Assembly: GCA_947044365.1 (NCBI GenBank)
Contig: OX345637.1
Span: forward strand, 7,093,201 to 7,157,200
Direction of reading: 5' to 3'
Source of the DNA: Petrosia ficiformis
Lineage: Eukaryota; Porifera; Demospongiae; Haplosclerida; Petrosiidae
DNA: 64,000 bases
A model generated the notes under the pieces. The model searched no databases. It saw nothing but the letters and a program-made list of their open reading frames with translations, and was not told where the DNA came from. A program made the position numbers and the translations under genes. Position 1 is the first letter of the stretch, and the number at the start of each line of letters is the position of its first letter. Below are positions 26,770 to 40,100 of this stretch, one piece after another.

Positions 26770-28218
26770 CGAACCCGTGGGAAAGCAATCATAGGGATGG
26801 CCCTACAGGCCATAAAAACAAATATCATTTTTGGGAATCTGATCTGGAAAATAAGATACATTGATTAAAAAGTGTTGCCTAAGCATGGTGTGGTGACTGG
26901 CATTCAGTAATCATGGCTGAGTTTCTCATGCCTGAAACGCAACAGTTTGTTATAGTTATTATCTACTCTTCTTACTTTTAAATGTTGTTATAGAACTTTA
27001 GGAATACATTTCAGCAGCTAGAGCAGCCAGTTTCTACATAATTAAGCTACATGCAGTCAACTGAGTCAAGCATCTTGCTGCTTGAGTGCATATTCCACAC
27101 TCATTAATTGACCAAGCCCCCCAGAATGACACGACTTCCATGACAACATATACGATGCATACGTGACACAAACATATATTCGTGAAAATTAATCATAGGG
27201 ATAGCCCTGTGGGCCATAAAAGTACATGTACATGTACTACAGATGTCAAATACAGCATGTGGCTACTCCTTGTGTGAGCCTTGTGCAGGGTTCTCACATA
27301 GCAAGGTGCTGCACCCTTCTGTACATGTATGTTACTAGCACCCTTTTTTATATAATGATCTTTAATGTTGTACCCATCATAGAACAACAAAACAATTACT
27401 TGGACAAATAATAATGATGATAACAACATTATTATGTATTTATTTGAGTAGCTTTGTGATAATCAGCCATCTACATGTATTTAAAAGTCCTGAGAGAACA
27501 CTGGTCTTGTCCCACTCTATGTAATGCCCCAAGATGTTTTTGCAAAACCACAATAGAGTATCTAACTATATACACCAAACTGTTATCAATATAGGGAGTT
27601 TAAATCCAGATGATGTGTTACACAATGTAGATGCATACATGTACATGTACATGCATACATGCATACGTGTACATTTGTAAATACCAGAACAATTTGAATG
27701 GACACTCCTTAGATCATGTTACTTACGTACTCTACATGAACAACTCAATTAAGATACATGTACATAATTGGATGTTCTTTGCCTCTCATAAACTATTGAT
27801 ATTATATCACTTCTGACTACATCATGATGTAGCTATACAAGTCTGAAGTTATCGATGATCTTTCCTCTATGTCATTTTGATGTAATAGTGAAATGAAATC
27901 ATTATATGGAGAAAAAAGGTTATATCCCTCTGATTGCTTTGTAGTGTCATTATTAAAATGATTTGCTGACTTTCTCATTCCTGATGCCTAACTACATATA
28001 CAGCTCAAGCACGTATGCCATGTCCATTAATTGACCAAGCCCTAAGAATGATGCAAATTCCTTAACTACATATGCAACACATATGTGACACAAGCATATA
28101 CATTGTAAAATACATGTGTCTGTTTGGAGAGCAATCATAAGGATGCAGGGCCATAAAATCGTAGTACATGTACATGTACATGCACAGTACAATTGATGCA
28201 GTACAGTATATATATACA

Positions 28219-28256
<38 letters not shown>

Positions 28257-31139
28257 ATACATGTACTTTGTTCAATGATGTAACATTACATAACTAAGTA
28301 CATAACTACATACATTACTCTTGTACAATTGTTATGACATGACTACAAGAGTACCTTGTGGGCATACATGTATAACAAAGTATTAGTAGGCAATTAACTA
28401 CAAATTAGTGCTGAAATGAATACTGCTTCTTGTTATTCGAATACATGTATGTGCTTGCTTACTCATAAATTGTTTGAATTGTTTCTTGTGAAATATTAAG
28501 TATTAGCTCACCATTTTGCTGTAAGTAGATGTTTATAACAGCAACCACTGTGTTTTTATTGTTCATTCTCTGATCTACATAAAATACATGTAAATGCCAA
28601 AATAATGAACGAATATCCGAATATTTCAATATTCATTTGAACACTACAACAAATAGCACCTGGTTAGAAGAACCTGGCTTTAAATCTCAGTCAGTATAGT
28701 GGATTTTCTCTCCAGTACATGTACATGTAGTTACATGTATATAACAGTAACCTTCACTAGCTGTACAGTCTTTGAGATCATATGTACATGTACATGTAAG
28801 TATCAAACATATCATGGAGTTAGCTTTTGAGTATATGTTGTTGTAGAAATATATAGACAATAACTTTACTGTTTACACAATGTGCATGTATATGATGTGT
28901 TAATGTATATTTTTACACAATGTACATGTACATGTACATGTACGTGACTATACTTGTAAAAGCAATTTTTATTCATTTGTGTTATAAACATACCAGACAT
29001 TGTGTACATACACAATGTACGTATGTACACAATGGATATACATATACATGTACATGATGTGCGTGTATACACCATAGCTATACATGTACATGTACATGTA
29101 CACAATGTAACACATGTACATGTACATTATTTCTAATTATGTTTTGTTTTGTCTGAATGGTATTATTTGGTTAATTTAGAAACTAAATATTACTTTATGA
29201 TAACTTTCATCTTGCTAATTTACTCCATATTGAAATGTGTTGATTATCATGTATATGTACAATATATGTATATTATAGATATGTACTCTCCATGTACATG
29301 TACATGTACAACTACATGATTATACATTAACTGGTTTTTCTATATTCAAACTTTATTTCATAATACCCTAAATTATACATACATATACATACATGTATAT
29401 ATTATATACATATGTACATGTACAGTTTATTTACATACATGTATAGTTTTGTTTTGTCTAAAAGTATTCCTTTATCTCAGAAAGTAAATACATGTATTAA
29501 CATTATGCATGTACATGTAATTATGGACTTTTGTATAGGGTTTATCTTTGATATTAATACATGTACATGTACATGTATTGTTAGCAATGTAAATTATACA
29601 CATGTTTATGTGTACTTTCTCATGTATAATCGTAATACATGTAACAGAGAGAAGTGGGTTGTTACACAATGTACATGTGTACTTCATATAAGCAAATAAT
29701 GTTACATGTATGTTTATAATTATAGTCTCAAGATATGTTAGGTACGAATTTGTTGATGTATTTGTTCTCACTCAAGCATGTCTTACATGTACAATACTAT
29801 CCTTATATGAGGAGACTTGAGAAAACATGACACAATTGATTAACTCAACAGTATGTTACATGCCTGTACATCAGTGTTTTTGATAAGCTCATATGGCACA
29901 CCATTGACCCACAGAGCTTCTTATTTGGCACTGCACAGTTCTCTCTTTGGGCCAGTGGCGCAGTTAATTATGATTATATTGTCAGTAACAGCATTAACTC
30001 TTACTTAATTGGCTCAAGATGTATTCTCAATGGCGCACACACTAATCATTTTTGAGCCAGTTTGGCCCAAGCTTAAAAAGTTATCAAAAACTCTGCTGTA
30101 CATGTATTAACTACATACATGTACATGTACATAACTACATTTATTGCATGTACAATGACTACCATATACATTGTACAGTATAGTAACAGTTTACATGTAT
30201 GGTTGAAAAGTTGTTTTGTTTTCTGTTACATGGCCTTCATGTCTTTAAATAATAATAACTTAATTAATTGTAACGATCATCATTAACCACACAGTCAATA
30301 TAGCGACATGTACATGTATATTAATATTATATCATGTGATCTTTGCAATAGCCTACATGTACATGTACATGTACATTTATGTGTGGCAATATTCATTTAC
30401 ACGATACTACACAGTAGAAAATGGTCACATTTACATGTACCATTGCCATACAGTACTATATGATACTACATGTATACTGTATTATACTGTAATGTAGTAT
30501 ATGTAGATATGTACTGTACTCTAATTGACTGTGTATACACACTTCATGTATCTACCTTATCTTCAGTGCAACAAAACAATTAATGTATGAAAGGCAGTAT
30601 AGTATAGTCAATCTTACACAACATTGTAGTGAATGTCCAGTAAATGGGAAATTGAATTGTACACCAAATACATTGTATATAGGGAGTAAAACAAAACTGG
30701 ATCACAATGTCCAGCAATTGGCACATTATTTCACACTCCTGAGTACACTTATATAGGGAGCACCAATATGTCCAGCATGGCTTACTATTTTGACTCATTA
30801 TGTCCATCCCAAAATGTCCATTTCAAAAATGTCAACTCCCACAACATCAATATCTATTATCTAATTTTGTCATCACAGCAATGGCATTCATTTTTTATCA
30901 TGTACTGTAAACATACGTTTTTGAAGATGGTAATCTGATACCAGCAACAACAACTGGTTCCTGCTCGCCAACACCTGACATTGTGACCACAAGAATTGAA
31001 TTATAAAATTGTCAGCTATACTGGAATATAGTGTATATAAGGCACATCCTACATACACATGTACATGTACAATGGAACTAGTAAACAGTTTATTAGTTAG
31101 ATGATGTAATAACATAAGAGTCGATGTGTGTTCTCTCCC

Positions 31140-31184
<45 letters not shown>

Positions 31185-34100
31185 GCATGATTGTTTGTAT
31201 CTCTTAGTGTTTATTGCATCCTTCATGTGTACAGTAGATTATACATGTAGTTCAACTACCTGTACATGTACATGTATGTCCTGGCAAATCAAGTTGTACA
31301 TTATACCTGAGTTTAATTATGATAACGTGTACATGTACATATACAGTGTATACATAATTACAAATGTATATTGCACTTACATGTACATTCATATCAATTT
31401 TTCTTCTGGGATATTACATACATGTACTCTGCATTTACATGTGCATGTACCTGTAAATGTATATGTACATATATACATAATTATATTGCACTTACATGTA
31501 CATTCATATCATTGTTCTTGTGGGATATTACCTACATGTACATGTACTCTACATATACATGTACATGTACATGTACCTCAGATCCATTATCACCAGCTGC
31601 TGCCAATATAATTACATTTAATTACATGTACATGTACATTATACATACATGTACATGTACAATTGTACATGTATGTTTATAAATGAGGAAATTAATTGAT
31701 ACATGATGATAATTAAAATAATATGGCTTACATGTACATGTACATGTGTATATTTAATAATGTACATGTACATTACATTACATTACATGTACATGTATAC
31801 ATCATGTTTAGCTCATATATACAATTATACATGTACATATGTACATGTAATCGTCTGTTCATCTGTCTGTTTGTCCTAGATTTCCTAAGAAATGTCACAT
31901 CTTCTGAGATAACATCAAATTCAGCAAATATTCGATGGAATGTAAGTTAAGAGTATAAGTTTACATACAGCTCCATGTACATGTACATGTACTGTATGTA
32001 CTATCGTGATATAATGATACCAGAGTTTTTGATATGTTTTGAAACATGGGCCAAATTGGCTCAACAATGGTTAGTGTGTGTGCCACTGCATGGGAATACA
32101 TCTTGAGCTAATTAACAAACAGTTAATGCTGTCAGTGACATTATAAGCATACATGTAATTAACCGCTCCATATGGCCCAATGAGAGAACTGTGCAGTGCC
32201 AAATAAGAAGCTCTTTGGGCCAGTGGTGCACCATATGAGCTTATCAAAAACACTGGATGATACCAATATCACTCAGCTCTACTATGAATTCTTTATTAGG
32301 AATTTATGACTGTTTATAATTGCATATATTTTTATGGCCCGTAGGGCCATCCCTATAATTGCTTTCCACGGGGTTGAATCTATATATATATGTTTCTGTC
32401 ACTTGCACGACTATGCATTGTATACGTAGTTAAGGAAGTTGCGTCATTCCCGGGGGCTCGGTCAATTAATGGGCGTGGCGCGTAAAAGAACGCGCGTTGG
32501 AGCTACAGACCAGCCAGGAAGTTCCAGAAAGGATGTAAAACTGCTAATAACTGTTTTATATAGCAGAGAAACAGTATAAATATTATGCAAGAATCTTTAA
32601 CAAGTAAGTATGATAAGTTGTTGAGTTTCAGACATGAGGAAGTCATCATTTAGAACCTTGAATGAGCACTTCAGTCAGTTCATCAGAGATCTGTGTATTT
32701 AGACTGCAATCAGGCTTACACTTACTTCTTCAGGCCCCAGCTTTCGAGTACACAGAAAGGTAGAGACACTAGTGCCATCAGCAATGCTTAATACGTAGTT
32801 ATCACAAAGCAAATATAGGGATGTTTTTTTCTCTATATACACTTGTTTTCATGTTGGAGCCCAACAACCTAGTATAGTTACATGTACATGTTTTGGTTTT
32901 TATACTCTTTTTTACTTTTTGAAGATTCTTGTATATTTTTGGCAATGTTTTCAGCTACAATAACTATTCTACAAGCTGCCTGATTCCTGCTAATCTGTAG
33001 ATCGAGTATGTGAGATTTTAGTTTTGACACTGATCAGATATTCAGTTCATTGATAATTATATGGATAACCAGATATTCATTCTAACCCTTTTTAAGAGTA
33101 TTTGCTGTTTAGAAATACTTTGACAATCATATACAAGATGCAAATACTTAGAACTAAAAACCTTCAAATACAAATACTTTAAAATATTTAAATACACGTA
33201 TTTGACCCAAGCAGGACTTGAAATTAACTTTAGAAGTCGATGGTCCCATGGACAACCATGTAATGAAATTTAGTTTTCCAGGACATCTTAATTTCTTTAT
33301 TAATAACTATTATTATTGCTGATCATGTGACCTGTGGCCAATCAGGTGCAGATAATGCGTCACATGATTGAACATTAAATCACTTGTTGCACACTTTTGC
33401 GTACAATAAGTTAGTTATTGCACACTTTGCTCACCTCTTCTAACGAAGCTGCTCCAACAACTACATGTATAATACCCCTTTTAGTAAGGCATTTTGACTT
33501 TTAGCTAACTAAACTATAACTAAATTAGTAATACATGTACATTTACATTGTAAGTAACTAAAATTGGCCAATAATGGGCACTTCTAGTTAGTTAACTAAA
33601 ACTAAAAGCCTTTTTGTAAGCTTAATTTTAGTTAATTAAACTATAACTAAACTAAACTAAACTAAAAGTTTGAGAAACCAAGCCTACTATAACTATAACT
33701 AAAAGTAGTTATTAATGTCAAGCTATAACTACATGTGTATATACATGTACATGTATATAAATAGATATACTTATCCGATTATAAAGGCTAGTATTGATTA
33801 TTAAATACATAATTTTTTTCACATTACATTAGAGAATACAGAATGAAACCAGTCTTATTGGTTACCAAATCTTGTTTTGGGAGATTACAACTACATCATA
33901 CTACAATATAACAGTTGGATTAGTCTCTAATGCTGTCCTTGTTAATTTGACAGCCTTCACTTCTTATTATGTTAGTGTTAGGGGAGTGTGTGAGGAGGAG
34001 AGATATGGAGTAGCATCAGATAGGATTGATATCTCAACAAGATCAGGAGGTATTAGAGAAGATAAATAAATCGGTAGAAGGCACAAGTATCCTAATGAAA

Positions 34101-37100
34101 CCCTAACAATGCCAGTACACCTAACATACTTCTTAAACAGTAAATACAAGATGTTGTAAGATATAACACTAACAATGCCAGTACACCTAACATACTTCTT
34201 AAACAGTAAATACAAGATGTTGTAAGATATAACACTAACAATGCCAGTACACCTAACATAAAATCTTGTATAGGTGTACTGGTATTGTTAGGGTTTTATT
34301 AGGATATTCTTTACATGTGCCTTCTACTGTAGGAATAAATCACCTACAAGTGGTTGTGTGGTGTGCTACTCAGCCACTACTCAGGTTATGCAATACCGAG
34401 CAGGAACATGAATATGATGGTACATGTTCAGTGTTGCATGAATGGGAGTACTCTATTCCCAAGAAATGGCTTCTATTCTATATACATGTTTACATCTCAG
34501 TGTTGTTTGAAGATTTGTACATGTACAGTACATGTAGGTATGCCAGCTAGAAGCTGATGGGACTTCCTGTCCAAAATTTTAAAATAGGCTTAATTTTAGC
34601 TCCTACACAAAATGGCATAGTTTACACAACATTATTTTATAAGATTATTTACACAATGTCTCTGATCTGTTAATCAAATTCTATATCATTTATTTATGAT
34701 AACTTCCTTTAGCTCCTTCACAAGCTCCAGTAATTACTAAAAACGTAACTCACTACTTGAATCAAGTGTCACGTGCTCTGCTGGAATGGTTACCTATACC
34801 AGATGATGTGTGGAATGGTGTTAGATTAAACTATATTGTAATAGTTGCAGACGTCACACCAGACTTTAGCCGTCAGGTTGAATATGAGGTTGATTATAAT
34901 GTCACTAGTTTAGAAGTTACTAGGTTGGAAGTAAGTAATGTCTCTACTTTCAATATACAACTGTATCTGTGGAATTATTCATCAACCCATCCATAGGTCC
35001 ACCTACACATGTACATGTATCTATTCAGCATTTCATTGGTCTATCCATTGGTCTATCCATTAGTCTATCCATTGGTCTATCCATTGGTCTATCCATTGGT
35101 CCAGCCATCAGCACTTCATAATCTTCTATACTAACAGCATTTGTCATTTTCCTCTTTTAGCCTTATTAGTTAGAATTTAGTGTTCATTTTCTTGTGAGGC
35201 GAGATTAGTAAAGTATTGTTTGTAAATCTATCATTATGTACATGTGTATAATAACAAGCCAACAGAATGTATTATCTGTGAAGCTTAATGACACCTCATC
35301 CTGGTCTTCCTGTACATATAGTGATGATATAGTGACAAATTGAATGTAAGCATTTGATCCAAATTATTGTTTTGCTGGAAAAGGTCCTTAAATTTGGTTA
35401 CATGTTATTATCATGTAACTGAATGGATGGATTGAGCAATGGATTGATAAATAGATGAATAGATGTATCCATCCATTCAACTAAGTATTCATCTATCCTA
35501 TATCAATATACAGTATGCATGTACATGTACATGTACATGTATGTCAATAATTGTCACCATACAGTAACATCTAGTTGCAGTAATTACTTTTGTTCTACTG
35601 TCCAGTGTTTAATTGACAAGTACATGTACACCAATTAACTATAACAACCAGTAGCTCGTTTGAGCTGTCAATGTTTGTAGTTTTCCCAATTTTTGCGAAC
35701 AGACAGACAGACAGACACACACAGACACACAATATGATTACCATACCCTTTCGTATATATACGCTTCACAGCGAGAGTAACCACTATTAATTACTGTAGT
35801 GTGGAAATGAAACTACTGAATAATTACTGTACTGTGTGTTGATTTTTTATTGAGATATACTGTATCTATATTCATTTCCTTTGTCCATCAATACATGTAC
35901 ATGTACATTCAGTAGTACATCCATCAATCCATTCATCATTCATGTATTCATTACTTACAGTTGGACCACACATATCTGGCTGCAGTATATGCTCAATCCA
36001 GTGGAGGTTTAGGACCCAGTAGTAATCTAGTGATATTCACTGTGGGTAAGTTAATGGGAAAATTAGTTATGTACTGTACATTACAACAATTATACATTAT
36101 ACATATTTATTGCTGATCATGTGACGTTTGGCTAATCAGAGAGCAGATAATGCGTCACATGATTGAACATTAAATCACTTATTATTGCACACTTTTGCGT
36201 GCAATAAGTTAGTTTTTGCTCACCTCTACTAACGAAGCAACAGTGGTAGTTTACAGATCGTCAATAAATCACTTAGTACACACTTGAAAGTGCATTGTAT
36301 GTTTCAATGTAGCACTTGGGCAGTCAATAAAGGTCTTGTTTACATAACACACTCGCCTTCGGCTCGTGCATTATGTAAACTCAACCTTTATTGACCCGCC
36401 CTTGTGCTACATTGAAACACGTTATCACTGTAAAGTGTGTTCAACTATTACTTAAATGTACTGTATAAATAGTCCAATGCTTACCTACATGTACATTTAT
36501 AATCACTTATTGTTTGGCCATTTTGTACACACATCTAAGGAACTAATGTTCTCTTTTATTGGAAACCTAGTTTCATTGGCTTTCTGTACTAAAAGCGTAA
36601 TCCAAAGGGATTGTTCTAAATTTAGTGCCCATTAATTAATGTGGTCAAGAGAAATGGGTTGTGTTTTATAAATGGTAATTACAGGTTTCCAATCCCTTTA
36701 TAAACATATATAGACTGTTCACTTACTTACTCTTGTTTTGTTCCATAGAGGAACCACTGGAACCAAATACTTCATCTGAGAATCCTAGTTATGTGAGTTA
36801 CTTTTACTTTCTTATCATTCCATGTGCACTGGTGGTGGCACTGTGTATCACTGCAATCGTTATATGTGTAAAGAGACAGTCAGAGAAAAAGAAACGTTCT
36901 GTTAGTTTTGTAACAGGTGAGAACATACATGTACATCTAATATACATGTATTTAATATATACATGTACAGTGAAACCCCTCTATTGAGGATACCCTGAAA
37001 TGAGGATACCCCTGTATTAAGGACACTAAATGTTCCAAATTGTTCTTTATAATGTAAATTCACCCCTGTAATCAACACTTATATTTGTTCCAAGAGTGTT

Positions 37101-40100
37101 CGAAATAAAGGGGTTCCACTGTATACATGTACATGTAGAGTTACATGGAGAATGTACTTCCAAGGTTCTCACTGGGATTCCATAGCATCTCAATCAATTC
37201 CTTCTTAGCTCATTCATAATTAATGTTTGGGCCAGTGGTGCAGTTAAATATGATTATGTTGTCACTAACAGCATTAACTCTTAGTTAATTGGCTCAAGAT
37301 GTATTCCCAATAGAGCACACACTAACCATTGTTGAGCAAATTTGGCCCATGTTTCAAAACTTATCAAAAACTCTGATGCATGTACATGTACTTGTGTATA
37401 CAGTATTACTGGACATTCACTAGATTTATTTGGACTGTTTCCATAGTAGCATATTCCATAATGATAATAAAATGGTAATATGCTGGAGTTTTTGATATAT
37501 TTTGAAGCATGGGCCAAATTGGCTCAACAATGGTTAGTTTGTGCATCATTGGGAATACATCTTGAGCCAAGAGTTAACACTGTTAGTGACAATAATAGTC
37601 ATAATTAACTTCACCATCTGGCCCAAATAGAGAACTACATGTATGCTGTACCAAATAAGAATTAAGCTCTTTGGACCAATGGTGCAACATATGAGTTTAT
37701 CAAAAACTCTGCAATAAGCTATACATGTAATTGAATGAAGTACATTGTATATGTATACCACAGATTGGTGTGTCTATGTGTCTTTCTATTTTAATTCTTG
37801 GTGAAAACACTCGATACCTTCATTCAGGAAATATTTCTTTTCTTGATCATTTGTGCTCTCTCTGATCTCAAAAATTATTCTTCCTGTTTTGTTTTGCATA
37901 GAATGGACTAAAGTCCGTTCGCGTTGAGTTGGGACTTTTCTCATTAAATATTCATCTAATTTCAATAATTACACAATTAAAACTTACCATAGTAACGCAC
38001 ATCCCACCATAGTAACCACGCTTTTTCACGTGTAGTCCATAACTGTGAGTTATATTATAATTCTTTTTATTGTCATTCATCACTTATTTCATTTCCTTGA
38101 ATTTTTTTTTGTTTACTGTCATTCATTACTTATTTCATTTTTATGAAAATAGTGAGTTATATATATAATATTGTAATATAAATACGCTATCGTATTATTT
38201 ATGTATCGTCAACTAGAAATTTTTTATTCACTCACGAAGCACATTATTATCTATGATATTATACACCCATTTTACTTACCTCGAGGTAACTTTGTCGTTC
38301 CAAGTTAAACACACAGAGTAAGACAGGGATGTGTTTTCGTTTACTACCACCGCGTGCTTTTAATTACATTCATGAGTAAAAGGAGTAATTTTTACCTATG
38401 AATATTTAATGAGAAAAGTCCCAACTCAACGCGAACGGACTCTAGTGATGCACTGATATGAATTTTACTGATATTCACATAAACCAATAATTACTTTAGA
38501 TATGTACTGATAACTGATAACAATCTGATATTACATGTATATCTACCCTCTAGTATCATGCTTTTAATGAAATTAAGCATTTATGTCAAAAATTACATGT
38601 ACATGTATGAGTATTATAAAAGATGTTATAATCACAAGAAATGACAATATTAGTACATGTACACTTATTTATTACACTATCAGATACATCTTTCCAATAC
38701 CAATACTAATTACCAATCCAATTATCAGTGCATCACTTAATGTATAATATACATGTACATGTATGTCACATTTCACATTTCAATGTCATTACTTATGAAT
38801 TACTCTACATATATTCATAGTAGTGATGTTTAGTAATGAATTATACAATGTACATGTACATGTCGAGGTTGCTTTCTTTAATAATTAATGTCATGAATGT
38901 TAATGATGTTATTCCTGTTTTATTGCGCAATACATTCATCCTGTATACACATTTACATGTATATATACATGTTGTATAATTATAATATAATTATGTTGAC
39001 ATTTATAGTAGGAACTCATACATCTGTTCATACATGTACATCAATGTAATCTATCTATCTTTTTAAATAGATATTAGCACTAATATTGAACAAGGAAGGA
39101 TAAGAACTAGGTAAATACAATTTCATGTTTATTGTATGTACATGTATGTCAAACTTAGTCATGTCACTAATTATAATTGTAACGAAATTGTCATACTCAA
39201 AATGGTTACAAGTGTGATATACATATATGTAACATATATGTAATATATATAGTATGCTAATAGGTCCTATATACAAAATATAGGACCTGAGTTTGTGTCC
39301 GAGGATGTGATATAAGCCGAGACTGCGAGGGCTATATCACATCCAAGGACACAAAACAAGGGTCCTATATTCAGTATATAGGACCTATTAGCAGACTTTA
39401 TGCAATATATTGTATGATGTTGACATCTCCTGCATAGTGTGCACATGGAAGGTCTACATACAATATATAGAACTCACCACACATATATATATATATGTGG
39501 TTCTGTCACGCTTAGGAATGCAATAATTAAACGTACGACCACAGGCACGTTAATTCGTAGACCGCGCGTACTGTTGATGGCGTACTGCTCTAATGTAGAG
39601 ACGAGTAAGGAACCTACAAGTGAGGGAGCTACAGCACGCCTTCGACACCTAGCTACACTGAGAAAAAGAAGCAAAGTGCGGGAGCTACAGAAGAGGCCAA
39701 GACAGAAGAGAAATTAAGAGGTAGAGAACAGAAAACAGCGAGATCTACATGTAGATGAGAGTGAACGACAGGCAAGACAATCCCGTGTATGTTAGCATCA
39801 TCGCAAGGATCACAATATGACAAATCACTAAATTCTCTCTTCTTTCCTGCCATTATAAGTGTCAAAGTCAAATAATAATACCATTGTGTGACTAAAACCA
39901 CACCTTTCTGGATATTAATCGACTATAGTGTAGTGCGAGTGAGACAGTCTGCGCATACGTATTCCTAGTTTAATTTCTTAATTATCAGTTTAAGTGATAA
40001 TAGCTAGTTGGTTAGTTGTCTGAGTGTTAAACCACTGCATATCCCGAAGAAAAGTGCTTGAATATTGGGCAAAGTATGCAACTCAATCCGAGCCTCAATC

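Larger units (their letters stand above)
18739..31879. other. Receptor intron 2 (13.1 kb): repeats only
   Basis: Holds SINE copies 2 and 3, family C, tandem repeats at 21.1, 23.0 and 25.5 kb, repeat pair R copy 1, four family B pieces with a nested hAT-like element, a family 1 MITE and dense hexamer tracts (28.9-29.1, 31.3-31.8 kb). The exon 2 and 3 phases join directly, so no further exon is required. Confidence 0.75.

Noticed and set aside
31126..31682. 161-codon open frame on plus and its neighbour
   Set aside because: Starts in the CTGT microsatellite and runs through hexamer tracts; no domain.
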